Source: Burkholderia sp. 9120
GTDB lineage: Bacteria > Pseudomonadota > Gammaproteobacteria > Burkholderiales > Burkholderiaceae
Length of the DNA: 64,000 bases
Direction of reading: 5' to 3'
Assembly: GCF_000745015.1 (NCBI RefSeq)
Contig: NZ_JQNA01000001.1
Coordinates: 1,426,001 to 1,490,000 of the forward strand
Shown: piece by piece, positions 35,876 to 45,987 of the stretch
How positions within the stretch are numbered: position 1 is the first letter of the stretch
How the letters are laid out: the number at the start of each line of letters is the position of its first letter
The notes under the pieces: generated by a model
What the model saw: only the letters and a program-made list of their open reading frames with translations
What the model was told of the DNA's origin: nothing
Database searches by the model: none
Position numbers and translations under genes: made by a program

Positions 35876-36826
35876 TCAGGCGCGATCCGCAACGCGTTCG
35901 CCGAGCAGGCCCGACGGACGGAACACCAGCACAATAATCAGCACGATGAAAGCAAACACGTCCTGATAATTACTGCCGAACACACCACCGGTGAGGTTGC
36001 CGATATAGCCGGCGCCCAACTGCTCGATCAGGCCGAGGATCACCCCGCCCACCATCGCGCCGCCGAGGTTACCGATGCCGCCCAGCACCGCCGCGGTAAA
36101 GGCCTTCAAACCGGGGATGAAGCCCATGTAGAAGTGCGCGTTGCCGTATTCGGACGCGATCATCACGCCGGCCAGAGCGGCGAGCGCCGAGCCGATCATG
36201 AAGGTTGCCGAAATCACGAAGTTCGGGTTCACGCCCATCAGGCTGGCATTGCCCGGGTTCTCGGCAATGGCACGCATCGCGCGGCCGAGCTTGGTTTTGT
36301 GCACCAGCAGCAGCAGGCCGGCCATCACGAGGAACGCCACCACGATGATCACGATTTCAGTCATCGAGATCACGGCGCCCGGCGTCGTGTCGGTGGCCTT
36401 GATCACGTTGATCGGGTCGGTGGGCAACAGCTGCGGGAACGGCAGCGGATTGCGCGACCAGATCATCATGGCCAGCGTCTGCAGCAGGATCGACACGCCG
36501 ATCGCGGTGATCAGCGGGGCGAGACGCGGCGCTTTACGCAACGGCCGGTAGGCCACCCGCTCGATCGTGTAGCCGACGGCCGCGCACACTATGGCGGCGA
36601 TGATCAGCGCGATGATGAGCGTCGGCACGTTGCCGAGGCCAGGGAAGTGGTTCTGAAGCACGCCTATGGCTGAGAGCGCAACCATCGCGCCCACCATCAA
36701 CACATCGCCGTGAGCGAAGTTGATGATGCCCAAGATGCCGTAAACCATCGTATAGCCCAGTGCGATGATGGCGTAAACGCTGCCAAGCACCAGCCCGTTG
36801 AGGACCTGCTGGATGAAGATATCCAT
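35876..36826 (-). CDS. livH: Branched-chain amino acid ABC transporter permease LivH
   Basis: 316 residues, about 8 membrane segments, with LNGLVLGSVYAIIALGYTMV at the start and GRAMRAIAENPGNASLMGVN as the ATPase-contact loop. ATG 36826 has AAGGAG upstream. An attenuating hairpin separates it from the binding-protein gene, which would lower permease output relative to binding protein. Confidence 0.95.
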   Translation of the reverse strand: MDIFIQQVLNGLVLGSVYAIIALGYTMVYGILGIINFAHGDVLMVGAMVALSAIGVLQNHFPGLGNVPTLIIALIIAAIVCAAVGYTIERVAYRPLRKAPRLAPLITAIGVSILLQTLAMMIWSRNPLPFPQLLPTDPINVIKATDTTPGAVISMTEIVIIVVAFLVMAGLLLLVHKTKLGRAMRAIAENPGNASLMGVNPNFVISATFMIGSALAALAGVMIASEYGNAHFYMGFIPGLKAFTAAVLGGIGNLGGAMVGGVILGLIEQLGAGYIGNLTGGVFGSNYQDVFAFIVLIIVLVFRPSGLLGERVADRA

Positions 36827-37003
36827 TTAATGCTCCTTAGCCCGTGCGACTGGATTCGCGTTCTTCATCAGCCGGTGGGCGGTGATGCGTCACGGAATCT
36901 CAACGGCACTGCGGGTACTGATGTAAAAGACCGGTAAGGGTTATCCGCCGCCGGTTTGCCATAACGACCGGGATGCGGTCGCAGGCTCGCCTTGAGCGGA
37001 TGC

Positions 37004-37036
37004 AAAAACGGCACCGTTGGGTGGTTTCGGTGCCGT
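37004..37036 (-). terminator. Intrinsic terminator after livJ, within the liv operon
   Basis: On the minus strand ACGGCACCG and CGGTGCCGT form a 9-bp stem followed by TTTTT (37028-37036, 37008-37016). It probably attenuates transcription from livJ into livHMGF. Confidence 0.8.
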
Positions 37037-37055
37037 CAGGCTGAACGTCCCGTCA

Positions 37056-38255
37056 TCACATCTTCACGACGTCGAGAACCGCTTTCTTGCCGTCCTTGAA
37101 GTCGTAAAGCGTAATGGCGCCCTCTTTCAAATCACCCTTGTCGTCGAACGCGATGTGGCCGATTACCCCGTTGTAATCGGTGGACGGCATCGCAGCCAGC
37201 ACCTTGGGCGCCTCGATCGAATTAGCGCGCTTCATTGCATCGACAATCACGTACACAGCGTCATACGTGAACGGTGCGTAAATCTGCACCGGCGTGTGGA
37301 AGCGGTCCACGTACTTCTTTTCGAAGTCCGCTCCCTTGTCCATCTTCGAAAGCGCGAGTCCCGCCTCCGAGCAGACCAGGTTTTGCACGGCGGATCCCGC
37401 CAGCTCCCCCACCTTGTCGGTACACACACCGTCGCCGCCAAGGATTTTTGCCTTGATACCGAGCGCCGCCGCCTGTTTGGTAAACGGGCCGCCCGTCGCG
37501 TCCATGCCGCCGAACATAATCACGTCCGGCTGAACACTCTTGATCTTTGTGAGGATGGCCCGGAAATCCGTGGCCCGGTCGTTCGTCGCTTCCCGCGCGA
37601 CGATCTTCGCTCCGCTCGCCTCTACGGTCTTCGCGAATTCGTCCGCGAGCCCCTTACCGTAGGCGGTTGCATCGTCCACTACCGCGATGCGTCTGGCGCC
37701 CAACGCCTTCGTGGCGTAATCGGCGAGCGCCGGACCTTGTTGCGCGTCCGTGGCGACGACCCGATAGGTCGTCTTGAATCCTTGCTGCGTGTAGGCCGGA
37801 TTGGTCGACGACGGCGAGATCTGCACGATGTTCGCATCGCTATAGATCTTCGAAGCCGGAATCGACACCCCCGAGTTCAGATGCCCGACCACCGCGACCA
37901 CGTGATCGTCGACCAGCTTCTGCGCGACGGCGGTGCCCGTTTTCGGGTCCGCTGCATCGTCCTGCGCGTCGAGCTCCAACTGGATCTTGTGGCCGTCGAT
38001 CGTCAAACCCTGTGTGTTGATTTCCTCGACCGCCAGACGCGCGCCGTTCTCATTGTCTTTGCCAAGGTGCGCAATACCGCCCGTCAATGGGGCCGCATGA
38101 CCAATTTTCACAACCGTCGCTTCGCTTGCCGGCGCCGCTGCCGTCACGACCGCCGATGCACCTGCTCCCGCCTCGCCATCCTGTTTCTTGCCGCACGCGG
38201 TCAGCATCGCAACCGCGGCCGCGATGGACACGGCGTAAGCAAATTTGACTCGCAT
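37056..38255 (-). CDS. livJ: Branched-chain amino acid-binding lipoprotein LivJ/LivK type
   Basis: 399 residues. It starts with a lipoprotein signal peptide whose lipobox is LTAC, so Cys21 would be lipidated, rather than the free periplasmic form of E. coli. An Ala-rich linker (about 25-45) precedes a periplasmic binding fold typical of LivJ: IGHAAPLTGGIAHLGKDNEN, VVAVVGHLNSGVSIPASKIY, YTQQGFKTTYRVVATDAQQG. ATG 38255 has AGGAG upstream. First gene of the liv operon. Specificity within branched-chain or related amino acids cannot be told from sequence alone. Confidence 0.9.
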   Translation of the reverse strand: MRVKFAYAVSIAAAVAMLTACGKKQDGEAGAGASAVVTAAAPASEATVVKIGHAAPLTGGIAHLGKDNENGARLAVEEINTQGLTIDGHKIQLELDAQDDAADPKTGTAVAQKLVDDHVVAVVGHLNSGVSIPASKIYSDANIVQISPSSTNPAYTQQGFKTTYRVVATDAQQGPALADYATKALGARRIAVVDDATAYGKGLADEFAKTVEASGAKIVAREATNDRATDFRAILTKIKSVQPDVIMFGGMDATGGPFTKQAAALGIKAKILGGDGVCTDKVGELAGSAVQNLVCSEAGLALSKMDKGADFEKKYVDRFHTPVQIYAPFTYDAVYVIVDAMKRANSIEAPKVLAAMPSTDYNGVIGHIAFDDKGDLKEGAITLYDFKDGKKAVLDVVKM

Positions 38256-38743
38256 TAAGTAGGTCTCCTGCGCCTTGCAAAATCTCGTGTTCGGGACCCG
38301 GAGGCCTTGAGAACGCGCGCATTGTAACTCCAATTTTGCGACGGGCAATATTGTTGAACCGGCAGGGTTTTCCTGCATTGCAACCTTATTTTGAGAGCGA
38401 AATTCACTAAAAGGCGCAACCCGGTTGCGACTATTTTTCGTGCATCAGTTGCACCAGCGCCGCGCCCCGTGGCATCAAGTGTTGCGGCGAATTGGCCCAA
38501 GCCCCGATTGCAGCGCGTTTCGCGATAAGTATTACGTTTCTATCGATTCAACGATCACGCACTATTTTAGTGCGTCAAAAATCGGCGCAAGCGCTTTTAC
38601 TGGAAATAAACGGGGCCATATCATTGGGGGCGGGTTTAAAAACCAGATCGGTTTTCAAAAGAATTTGTGCGCAAGGCCACTAAAACTGAGCTTGACCCGT
38701 GATCTGGCACTTTATTTATTCTGAGATCGCCCGATCGACGGAC
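38256..38743. other. Long intergenic region upstream of livJ
   Basis: About 490 bases with no supported gene, AT-rich at 38520-38720. It must hold the livJ promoter. A perfect palindrome lies at 38557-38575. A 99-residue plus-strand frame here has no RBS or known pattern. Confidence 0.4.
38557..38575. promoter_or_regulatory. 19-bp palindrome resembling an NtrC site
   Basis: ACGCACTATTTTAGTGCGT: 8-bp arms around TTT. The inner GCAC-N7-GTGC spacing matches the consensus I know for NtrC enhancer sites. It is about 300 bases upstream of livJ, and enhancers can act at that distance. I could not find a convincing sigma54 promoter, so this is a suggestion only. Confidence 0.3.
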
Positions 38744-38744
38744 A

Positions 38745-38774
38745 TAAAAAAAGCGCACCCTCGGGTGCGCTTTC
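38745..38774 (-). terminator. Intrinsic terminator of fkpB-ispH
   Basis: Minus strand AAAGCGCACCC / GGGTGCGCTTT followed by a T run (38751-38745). Confidence 0.88.
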
Positions 38775-38794
38775 CTTTCATGGTCAGCTAATTG

Positions 38795-39754
38795 TCAGGC
38801 GGGTAGACCTAGCCCGCGCGGCAGCGGAAACGCAATATTTTCCTCGATGCCTTCCAGCGCGCGCACGTTGCGCACGCCGAGTTCGCGCAAGCGGGCGATC
38901 ACCGCCTGCGCCAGCACTTCCGGCGCCGAGGCGCCCGCCGTCACGCCGATACGGCGCTTGCCCTCGACCCAGACCGGATCGATCTGATCCGGCGAATCCA
39001 CCATATAGGCGGGTACGCCGAGCTTTTCGGCCAACTCGCGCAAGCGGTTGGAGTTCGAGCTGTTCGGGCTGCCGACCACGATCACGACGTCGCACTGCGG
39101 CGCCATGAACTTGACCGCGTCCTGACGGTTTTGCGTGGCGTAGCAGATGTCCTGCTTCTTCGGCTCACGGATAGACGGAAATTTGGTCTTCAACGCGCGG
39201 ATGATTTCGGCGGCGTCGTCGACCGACAGCGTGGTTTGCGTGACGAACGCGATCCGCTCCGGGTCGTCGAGCTGCAAAGCCTGCACGTCTTCGATATCTT
39301 CGACCAGGTGCATGCCCTCGCCGGCCTGGCCCATGGTGCCCTCGACTTCAGGATGCCCCTTGTGGCCAATCATGATGATGTCGAAACCGTCCTGGCGCAT
39401 TTTCGCCACTTCGATATGCACCTTGGTCACGAGCGGACACGTGGCGTCGTACACCCGCAGCCCGCGCGACTCGGCTTCGGAACGCACGGCTTTAGACACA
39501 CCGTGCGCGCTGAAAATCACTGTATTGCCGGCCGGCACCTCTTCCAGCCGCTCGATGAAAATCGCGCCCTTCTTGCGCAGATCTTCAACGACATAGGCGT
39601 TGTGGACGATTTCGTGACGTACGTAAATCGGCGAGCCGTGCAATTTGATAGCCCGCTCGACGATCTCGATCGCCCGATCGACGCCGGCACAGAACCCGCG
39701 CGGCTGCGCCAGCAGGATCTCGGTTTCGGCAAGAGTCGTATCCGTGATGCTCAT
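38795..39754 (-). CDS. ispH: 4-hydroxy-3-methylbut-2-enyl diphosphate reductase
   Basis: 319 residues, normal for IspH, the last step of the methylerythritol pathway to IPP and DMAPP. Cluster cysteines are in PRGFCAGV (Cys22), DATCPLV (near 105) and [12 protein letters not shown] (near 205); HGVSK and [10 protein letters not shown] carry the substrate histidines. It follows fkpB by two bases on the same strand, the conserved fkpB-ispH pair. Confidence 0.97.
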   Translation of the reverse strand: MSITDTTLAETEILLAQPRGFCAGVDRAIEIVERAIKLHGSPIYVRHEIVHNAYVVEDLRKKGAIFIERLEEVPAGNTVIFSAHGVSKAVRSEAESRGLRVYDATCPLVTKVHIEVAKMRQDGFDIIMIGHKGHPEVEGTMGQAGEGMHLVEDIEDVQALQLDDPERIAFVTQTTLSVDDAAEIIRALKTKFPSIREPKKQDICYATQNRQDAVKFMAPQCDVVIVVGSPNSSNSNRLRELAEKLGVPAYMVDSPDQIDPVWVEGKRRIGVTAGASAPEVLAQAVIARLRELGVRNVRALEGIEENIAFPLPRGLGLPA

Positions 39755-39756
39755 GT

Positions 39757-40212
39757 TTACAAAATCCCGATGATTTTCACTTCAAACGCCAGCGCCTGGC
39801 CGGCAAGCGGGTGGTTGAAATCGAACAGGGCCGAGGTTTCGCCGACCTCCTTCAGGACGCCGGCGTAGCGGCCACCACCCGGCGCGTTAAATTCGACCAG
39901 ATCACCGGGAGAAAAATCCTCGCCGATCATGCTGTGTTCTCGCAGCGTGGCCAGCGACACGCGCTGGATCAATTCCGGATTGCGGGGACCGAACGCCTGA
40001 CCGGGCATTAGCTGAAAGGTCGAGTGGTGGCCCACCTTCAAACCCAGCAAAATATCTTCCAGCGGCGGCGCCAGTTGACCGGCCCCGAGCAGCAGCGTGG
40101 CCGGTTTCTCGGTGAAGGTGTTGATGACTTCGGCGCCATCGGCAAGGGAAAGCCGGTAATGAAGCGTCACGTGTGAACCGGGTTTCACTTCGGAAATGTC
40201 GATGATGCTCAT
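39757..40212 (-). CDS. fkpB: FKBP-type peptidyl-prolyl isomerase, SlpA/FkpB type
   Basis: 151 residues. A split FKBP domain ([19 protein letters not shown] at 15-33 and the C-terminal [17 protein letters not shown]) contains the inserted-in-flap chaperone segment typical of SlyD/SlpA, without SlyD's His-rich tail. It catalyses proline cis/trans isomerisation and assists folding in the cytoplasm. ATG 40212 was chosen because MSIIDISEV matches the family start; an upstream extension is Arg/Ala-rich and unlikely. Confidence 0.9.
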   Translation of the reverse strand: MSIIDISEVKPGSHVTLHYRLSLADGAEVINTFTEKPATLLLGAGQLAPPLEDILLGLKVGHHSTFQLMPGQAFGPRNPELIQRVSLATLREHSMIGEDFSPGDLVEFNAPGGGRYAGVLKEVGETSALFDFNHPLAGQALAFEVKIIGIL

Positions 40213-40412
40213 GCAATGCTCGCTCAGTCGAAGCGCGCTGCACGCGTGCGCCGCGGGCGCAGTCGACGCCGCAGTACGCGTGTGGCAGACCGTCGGGGGT
40301 GCCGTGCGCAAAGCGCCTATTGTAAGCCACATAGTCTGCGCTGGCTTGGCTGCGTCGCAGAGCGCCGCGGCATCGGCGCCGCCCTCAAACCGAACCGGAG
40401 GACTCTCTATAT

Positions 40413-41177
40413 ATGGCAGATTACGCCAGCATGATCGACGAAACACCGTTGCCCGCCGTGCACCCGGCGCCGGCGGCGCGCGGCAAACGGCCACGCCCGC
40501 GGCTTATCCGCGGCAAGTGGCTGAAGCAGGACATGCCGCGCGAGCGCCTGATCGGCCACGGACCCGGCGTGTTGTCGGACACCGAGATGATCGTGCTGGT
40601 GCTGGGTTCGGGCTTGCCCGGACACGACGTGTTCAGCGTCGCGCGCGCGTTGCTGGAGCGTTTCGGCTCGTTACGCGCGATGCTCGACGCAACCTATTCA
40701 GATTTCGAGGGCATCCGCGGCATCGGACCGGCGAAGATCGCCCAGTTGCTGGCCATCATGGAAATGGCGCGCCGCTCGCTGGTCGCCCGCATGCGCGAAC
40801 GTTCGTTGATGAACTCGCCGGAAGCCGTGGAGAACTTTCTGCGTCTGCGGATCGGCTCACTTCAACAGGAAGTGTTCATGTCGTTGTATCTCGACGCCCG
40901 TCATCGGCTGATCGAATGCGAGGAAAGTGCCCAGGGCACGCTCACGCGGATGGCGGTGTATCCGCGCGAAATCGCCCGCCGCGCGTTAAGTTTGAATGCA
41001 GCCAGCCTGATCGTCGCGCATAATCACCCCTCCGGCGTCGTCGAGCCGAGCGCGAGCGATTGCCGCCTGACGCGCACACTGCGCGACACCCTCTCGCTGA
41101 TCGACGTGCAACTGATCGATCATCTGGTGATCGGCACCGACCAGGTTTACTCGTTCGCCCGCGCCGGCTGGCCGTGA
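40413..41177 (+). CDS. radC: RadC family JAB/MPN protein
   Basis: 254 residues. A helix-hairpin-helix-like N-terminal part ([16 protein letters not shown], about 104-119) precedes a JAB1/MPN domain with the metalloprotease-type motif HNHPSG...SASD (about 204-217). It was long called a DNA repair protein, but its biochemical role is unsettled. GGAGGA precedes ATG 40413. Divergent from fkpB, upstream of rpmB as in many Proteobacteria. Confidence 0.93.
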   Translation: MADYASMIDETPLPAVHPAPAARGKRPRPRLIRGKWLKQDMPRERLIGHGPGVLSDTEMIVLVLGSGLPGHDVFSVARALLERFGSLRAMLDATYSDFEGIRGIGPAKIAQLLAIMEMARRSLVARMRERSLMNSPEAVENFLRLRIGSLQQEVFMSLYLDARHRLIECEESAQGTLTRMAVYPREIARRALSLNAASLIVAHNHPSGVVEPSASDCRLTRTLRDTLSLIDVQLIDHLVIGTDQVYSFARAGWP

Positions 41178-41257
41178 CAGGGCTTGAACCCGGGCCGAAT
41201 CCGGCCTGAACCTGGACCGCACGGGCGTTGCGCGGAGTCAGGCATCGCAAATAAGGT

Positions 41258-41287
41258 TTGATTTTGCGGCTTTTTTTCCGCTATAAT
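41258..41287 (+). promoter_or_regulatory. Sigma70 promoter of rpmB-rpmG
   Basis: TTGATT (41258-41263), 18 bp, perfect TATAAT (41282-41287). The leader to the rpmB ATG is about 145 nt. Confidence 0.75.
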
Positions 41288-41438
41288 TCCGGTTTGCCTA
41301 TTTCCAACCCCCTGTTCCGAAGCCACCAAGGCGTTCCGGAAAGGACCAAGCGCCTCTAGTTTCATAACTTAAGCGTGGCTCTTTTCGGGAAACTTTCACG
41401 GCGTTCGAACTCAGAATTAGCGTATTAGGAGTGCTCTC

Positions 41439-41672
41439 ATGGCACGCGTATGCCAAGTAACTGGGAAAGCGCCGATGAGCGGCAACAACGTTTCCCACGC
41501 GAACAACAAAACCAAGCGCCGGTTCCTGCCGAACCTGCAAAACCGCCGTATTTGGGTGGAAAGCGAAAACCGTTGGGTGCGTCTGCGCGTTTCGAACGCC
41601 GGTCTGCGCCTGATCGACAAAAACGGTATTGACGCTGTGCTCGCAGATCTGCGCGCACGCGGCCAAGCCTAA
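41439..41672 (+). CDS. rpmB: 50S ribosomal protein L28
   Basis: 77 residues, a standard L28: [20 protein letters not shown], followed by the basic [11 protein letters not shown] segment. AGGAG lies about 9 bases upstream. Co-transcribed with rpmG. Confidence 0.98.
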   Translation: MARVCQVTGKAPMSGNNVSHANNKTKRRFLPNLQNRRIWVESENRWVRLRVSNAGLRLIDKNGIDAVLADLRARGQA

Positions 41673-41682
41673 GGAGTAGATC

Positions 41683-41850
41683 ATGGCGAAAGGCGCACGC
41701 GACAAGATCAAGTTGGAATCGACCGCAGGCACGGGTCATTTCTACACGACGACGAAGAACAAACGCAACATGCCGGAAAAGATGCTGATCAAGAAATTTG
41801 ATCCGGTCGTCCGTAAGCACGTTGACTACAAGGAAACCAAGATTAAATAA
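41683..41850 (+). CDS. rpmG: 50S ribosomal protein L33
   Basis: 55 residues: [20 protein letters not shown] then YTTTKNKRN and a [13 protein letters not shown] end. This is the form without the Cys pairs, so zinc-independent. AAGGAG lies 7 bases before ATG 41683, 10 bases after rpmB. Too short for automatic length cut-offs but certain. Confidence 0.98.
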   Translation: MAKGARDKIKLESTAGTGHFYTTTKNKRNMPEKMLIKKFDPVVRKHVDYKETKIK

Positions 41851-41888
41851 ATCTTGGCTCCTGCCTGACGAAGGCAAAGACAGGCGCA

Positions 41889-41918
41889 AAAAGCCTCGCA
41901 TTCATGCGAGGCTTTTTT
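41889..41918 (+). terminator. Intrinsic terminator of rpmB-rpmG
   Basis: AAGCCTCGCAT / ATGCGAGGCTT with a T run. Confidence 0.92.
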
Positions 41919-42108
41919 GTTTTCTAAGGGCCTGTTTTCCACTGCTCCAATCTCAACGACCACGTCGCCGCATTCCCTTTACACGCTGAGATAGTCCTAA
42001 CCCGTTCGGCTAGCTTTCCCTACTCCATCGCGACGCGTATCCTTTCTCGTTTTAGCGGCGAACGAATGTTTCGCCGTCATGGCAAAACGACAGTGGGAGA
42101 TGCGGGTA

Positions 42109-43707
42109 ATGGAATTCGATGTGGCGATTGTCGGTAGCGGTCTGGCTGGTTTGAGCGTCGCGCTCAATCTCGCCGAGACCCGGCGGGTTGCGGTGGTCGC
42201 CAAGCGATCGATGACCGAAGGCGCAAGCGATTGGGCGCAGGGCGGCATCGCTGCAGTGCTGGACTCGGCAGACAGCATCGAAAATCATGTGCGCGATACG
42301 CTGATTGCCGGCGGCGGCTTGTGCGATGAAGCGGCGACACGCTTTATCGTCGAACACGGGCGGGCCGCGATCGAATGGCTGATCGAGCAAGGTGTGCCGT
42401 TCACCAAAGACGACGCCGCGGAACTCGGCTTCCATTTGACGCGCGAAGGCGGCCATAGCCATCGGCGCATCATTCACGCCGCGGACGCAACGGGTCACGC
42501 CGTGGTCGCCACGCTCAGCGAGCGCGTGCGCCGTCATCCGAACATCACGCTGCTCGAAGATCACTACGCGATCGATCTGATCACATCTGACCGCCTCGGC
42601 TTGCCGGGTCGTCGGTGTCACGGTCTGTACGCGCTTGATCTGCAGAGCGGCCGCACCGTCACGATCGAGGCGCCGCATACCGTGCTCGCCACCGGCGGTG
42701 CCGGCAAGGTCTACCTGTACACAACGAACCCCGACACCGCGACGGGCGACGGCATTGCGATGGCGTGGCGCGCCGGCTGCCGCGTATCGAACATGGAGTT
42801 CATCCAGTTCCATCCGACCTGCCTGTTCCATCCCTACGCGAAGTCGTTCCTGATCTCGGAGGCCGTGCGCGGCGAAGGCGGCATTCTGAAGCTACCGGAC
42901 GGCACCCGCTTCATGCCGAACCACGACGAGCGCGCTGAACTCGCGCCACGCGATATCGTCGCGCGTGCGATTGACTTCGAAATCAAGAAGCGCGGCATCG
43001 ATTGCGTGTATCTCGACATCAGCCATCAATCGCCCGAATTCCTGCGCGAGCATTTTCCGACAATCCTGGCGCGCTGCCTGGAATTCGGTATCGACATCAC
43101 TAAAGAAGGGATTCCGGTCGTGCCGGCCGCGCACTACACGTGCGGCGGCGTCGTGACGGATCTAGCGGGCCGCACCGATCTCGCGGGCCTCTATGCGGTC
43201 GGCGAAACGTCCTGCACGGGTCTGCACGGCGCGAACCGGCTGGCCAGCAATTCGCTGCTCGAATGCCTCGTGATTGGGCGCTCCGCCGCGCAGGCTATCG
43301 AGGCAGAAGGCTTCAGCGCCGCCGTCCATGCGCCGCTGCCCGATTGGGACGAGAGCCGTGTCTCCGATCCGGATGAGGAAGTGGTGGTCGCGCACAACTG
43401 GGACGAGTTGCGCCGGCTGATGTGGAATTACGTCGGCATTGTGCGCACCGACAAGCGTCTGATGCGCGCCAAACATCGGCTCGCCCTGCTGCGCGACGAG
43501 ATCCACGAGTACTACGCCAACTTCAAGGTCAGCCGCGACCTGCTTGAGTTGCGCAATCTGGTGGACGTGGGGTCGCTGATCGTGGAAGGCGCACGGTCGC
43601 GGCGCGAGAGTCGCGGCCTGCATTTCAGCCGCGACTGGCCCGCTACGTTGCCGAAGGCGCTGCCGTCGGTTCTATCGCCGGAGCATGTGCGCAACCGCAA
43701 CGTGTGA
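42109..43707 (+). CDS. nadB: L-aspartate oxidase
   Basis: 532 residues. A flavoprotein that oxidises aspartate to iminoaspartate for NAD synthesis. FAD loop [12 protein letters not shown] near residues 8-19; [16 protein letters not shown] and [10 protein letters not shown] are active-site segments shared with succinate dehydrogenase flavoproteins; the C-terminal helical domain starts near 425. I chose ATG 42109 (MEFDVAIVG), as the family begins directly at the FAD strand; ATG 42079 would add ten residues. Convergent with nadC-nadA. Confidence 0.95.
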   Translation: MEFDVAIVGSGLAGLSVALNLAETRRVAVVAKRSMTEGASDWAQGGIAAVLDSADSIENHVRDTLIAGGGLCDEAATRFIVEHGRAAIEWLIEQGVPFTKDDAAELGFHLTREGGHSHRRIIHAADATGHAVVATLSERVRRHPNITLLEDHYAIDLITSDRLGLPGRRCHGLYALDLQSGRTVTIEAPHTVLATGGAGKVYLYTTNPDTATGDGIAMAWRAGCRVSNMEFIQFHPTCLFHPYAKSFLISEAVRGEGGILKLPDGTRFMPNHDERAELAPRDIVARAIDFEIKKRGIDCVYLDISHQSPEFLREHFPTILARCLEFGIDITKEGIPVVPAAHYTCGGVVTDLAGRTDLAGLYAVGETSCTGLHGANRLASNSLLECLVIGRSAAQAIEAEGFSAAVHAPLPDWDESRVSDPDEEVVVAHNWDELRRLMWNYVGIVRTDKRLMRAKHRLALLRDEIHEYYANFKVSRDLLELRNLVDVGSLIVEGARSRRESRGLHFSRDWPATLPKALPSVLSPEHVRNRNV

Positions 43708-43726
43708 TTGAAGGTGAGTTAAAACG

Positions 43727-43768
43727 AAAAGGCCATCGCCGGTGAACACACTGGGGATGGCCTTTTTT
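43727..43768. terminator. Terminator between nadB and nadC
   Basis: AAAAGGCCATC / GATGGCCTTTT with an 18-nt loop and a T run on the plus strand. Confidence 0.8.
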
Positions 43769-43806
43769 CCAGCGCAATAAACGCTTGGACGCGCAAACGC
43801 GCTGCC

Positions 43807-44718
43807 TCAAACAATCCGCATCGAGTAATCGGTCGCGCGCACGTCTTTAGTCAGCGCGCCGATCGATACCCGGTCAACGCCCGTTTCCGCAATCGTCTGC
43901 ACCGTGTCCAAGTTCACGCCGCCCGACACCTCCAGCACCGCTCGTCCTGCTGTCACGCGAACAGCCTCACGCATTGCGTCGAGCGAGAAGTTGTCGAGCA
44001 GAATGGATTGAGCACGATGCGCCAACGCCGTCTCCAATTGCTCCAGCGTCTCTACCTCGATCTGGATGGAGATACCCGCGTTCAACGCAAGCGCCGCATC
44101 CATTGCCGCGCCCACGCTGCCGGCTGCGGCAATGTGGTTTTCCTTGATCAGAATGCCGTCGTACAGCGCGAGCCGCTGATTTGCGCCGCCGCCCACACGC
44201 ACCGCATATTTCTGCGCAAGCCGTAAACCGGGCAGCGTCTTACGCGTGTCCAGGACGCGCGTTCGCGTATGGGCGATCGCGTCGACATAACGGCGCGTTG
44301 CGCTCGCCACGCCCGACAGCAACTGCAGAAAGTTCAGCGCGTTGCGTTCGGCCGTCAACAATGCGCGCACGGGTCCGCGCAGTTCGCAAACGGGCGTGTC
44401 CGCCGTCATGCGATCACCTTCGCGGTAGAGCCATTGCACGTCGATGCGCAAATCTACCTCGCGCATCACCGCGGTAAACCACGGCACGCCGCACAACACC
44501 GCATCTTCGCGCACGATAATGCGCGCGTTGCGTATGTCGTCCGCGGGCACCAGGCGTCCGGTCTGATCGCCTGCACCGACGTCTTCGGCCAGCGCATCGG
44601 CGACGTTGCGCGCGAGCGCGGCGTCGAACGCCGCACCGTATTGCGCGTGAATTTCAGCGAACAGCGGCGACACCGCCTCACCCGGATTGCGCTCGACCAT
44701 GCTCTCAACCGCCCCCAT
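43807..44718 (-). CDS. nadC: Nicotinate-nucleotide pyrophosphorylase (carboxylating)
   Basis: 303 residues from ATG 44718. Converts quinolinate and PRPP to nicotinate mononucleotide. TRKTLPGLRLAQKYAV (about 155-170) and KENHIAAAG carry the conserved Arg, Lys and His contacts; VEVETLEQLE and LEVSGGVNLDTV belong to the phosphate-binding barrel. The ATG overlaps the nadA stop by one base; a GTG one codon earlier is possible. Confidence 0.95.
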   Translation of the reverse strand: MGAVESMVERNPGEAVSPLFAEIHAQYGAAFDAALARNVADALAEDVGAGDQTGRLVPADDIRNARIIVREDAVLCGVPWFTAVMREVDLRIDVQWLYREGDRMTADTPVCELRGPVRALLTAERNALNFLQLLSGVASATRRYVDAIAHTRTRVLDTRKTLPGLRLAQKYAVRVGGGANQRLALYDGILIKENHIAAAGSVGAAMDAALALNAGISIQIEVETLEQLETALAHRAQSILLDNFSLDAMREAVRVTAGRAVLEVSGGVNLDTVQTIAETGVDRVSIGALTKDVRATDYSMRIV

Positions 44719-45857
44719 CACGCTGCTCCCACATTCGAATACAGTTGCGCGTCGCGCGCGAGATCGCCGCTTGCCTGCACGCGTTTCTTCTGACGCGCGG
44801 CGAAGTCCAGCATCCGATCGATCGGCAGACGCGCCCGCTCGCCGATCGCACGGTCGACGAAAATTTCGTTATGCCCGCGCTCCAGCACGTCGGCCAGATT
44901 CGCGAGTCCGTTCATCGCCATCCACGGGCAGTGCGCGCAACTCTTGCAGGTCGCGCTGTTGCCGGCCGTGGGCGCGGCGATCAGGGTCTTGCCGGGCGCG
45001 GCGAGTTGCATCTTGTGCAGAATGCCGAGATCGGTCGCGACGATGAAATGCGTGGCATCGAGTTTTTGCGCGGCGTCGATCAATTGCGTCGTCGACCCCA
45101 CCACGTCCGCTTGCGCGACCACGTTAGCCGGCGACTCCGGATGTACCAGCACTTTCGCGTCCGGATACTCCGCGCGCAGCAGGTCGAGTTCGATGCCTTT
45201 GAATTCGTCATGCACGAGACAGGAGCCTTGCCACAGCAGCATGTCCGCGCCGGTCTTGCTCTGGATGTAGCTGCCGAGGTGCCGGTCCGGCGCCCAGATG
45301 ATCTTTTCGCCGCGCGCGTGCAGGTCGGCGACGATTTCCAGACCGATCGACGACGTCACCATCCAGTCCGCACGCGCCTTCACCGCCGCGCTGGTGTTCG
45401 CATACACGACCACTGTGCGGTCAGGATGCGCGTCGCAGAACGCTGAGAATTCGTCCACCGGACAGCCCAGATCGAGCGAACAGGTCGCGTCGAGATCGGG
45501 CATCAGAATGCGCTTGTTGGGGCTCAGAATTTTGGCCGTCTCGCCCATGAAGCGCACGCCCGCCACCACCAGCGTCTGCGCATCGTGATCGCGACCAAAG
45601 CGCGCCATTTCCAGCGAATCGGCCACGCAGCCGCCGGTCTCATCGGCGAGTTCCTGCAACTCCGCGTCGACGTAGTAATGCGCGACGAGCACCGCTTTCT
45701 CGCGCTCAAGCAGAGCGCGGATGCGTGTCTTCAGTGCCGCCTTTTCCTGCGCCGACGGCGTGTCGGGCACCTTCGCCCAAGCCTGCCCGATTCCGCAGGT
45801 CATGCCCTGCGCTTGCGGCCGGTCGTATTCGACGGTCCTGATCGCCTGCTGATCCAT
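44718..45857 (-). CDS. nadA: Quinolinate synthase A
   Basis: 379 residues, the longer NadA type. It condenses iminoaspartate with dihydroxyacetone phosphate using a 4Fe-4S cluster. Probable ligands: Cys in DLDATCSLD (near 128) and, as in this family, single cysteines in the WQGSCLVH and [10 protein letters not shown] regions. [13 protein letters not shown] and SDxx-type ADSLEMA are conserved. ATG 45857 has GAGGAG upstream. The iminoaspartate comes from NadB encoded next door on the other strand. Confidence 0.95.
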   Translation of the reverse strand: MDQQAIRTVEYDRPQAQGMTCGIGQAWAKVPDTPSAQEKAALKTRIRALLEREKAVLVAHYYVDAELQELADETGGCVADSLEMARFGRDHDAQTLVVAGVRFMGETAKILSPNKRILMPDLDATCSLDLGCPVDEFSAFCDAHPDRTVVVYANTSAAVKARADWMVTSSIGLEIVADLHARGEKIIWAPDRHLGSYIQSKTGADMLLWQGSCLVHDEFKGIELDLLRAEYPDAKVLVHPESPANVVAQADVVGSTTQLIDAAQKLDATHFIVATDLGILHKMQLAAPGKTLIAAPTAGNSATCKSCAHCPWMAMNGLANLADVLERGHNEIFVDRAIGERARLPIDRMLDFAARQKKRVQASGDLARDAQLYSNVGAA

Positions 45858-45923
45858 GATCTCCTCTGCCTTCGCTCTGCCGCCGCGGACGGTCAACGAC
45901 GTGTCGTTGCAGTTTTCGCGGCC

Positions 45924-45956
45924 CAAAAAGCAAAACCCCGCCAACGCGGGGTTTTG
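45924..45956 (-). terminator. Terminator of the desaturase gene
   Basis: CAAAACCCCGC / GCGGGGTTTTG, followed on the minus strand by GCTTTTT. Confidence 0.85.
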
Positions 45957-45987
45957 TGACGTAACGAGATTTTAATGGATTTCGCAA

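Noticed and set aside
38463..38485. Sigma54-type promoter near livJ (TGGCAT...GTTGC)
   Set aside because: Spacing between GG and GC is 11 rather than 10 and it faces away from livJ.
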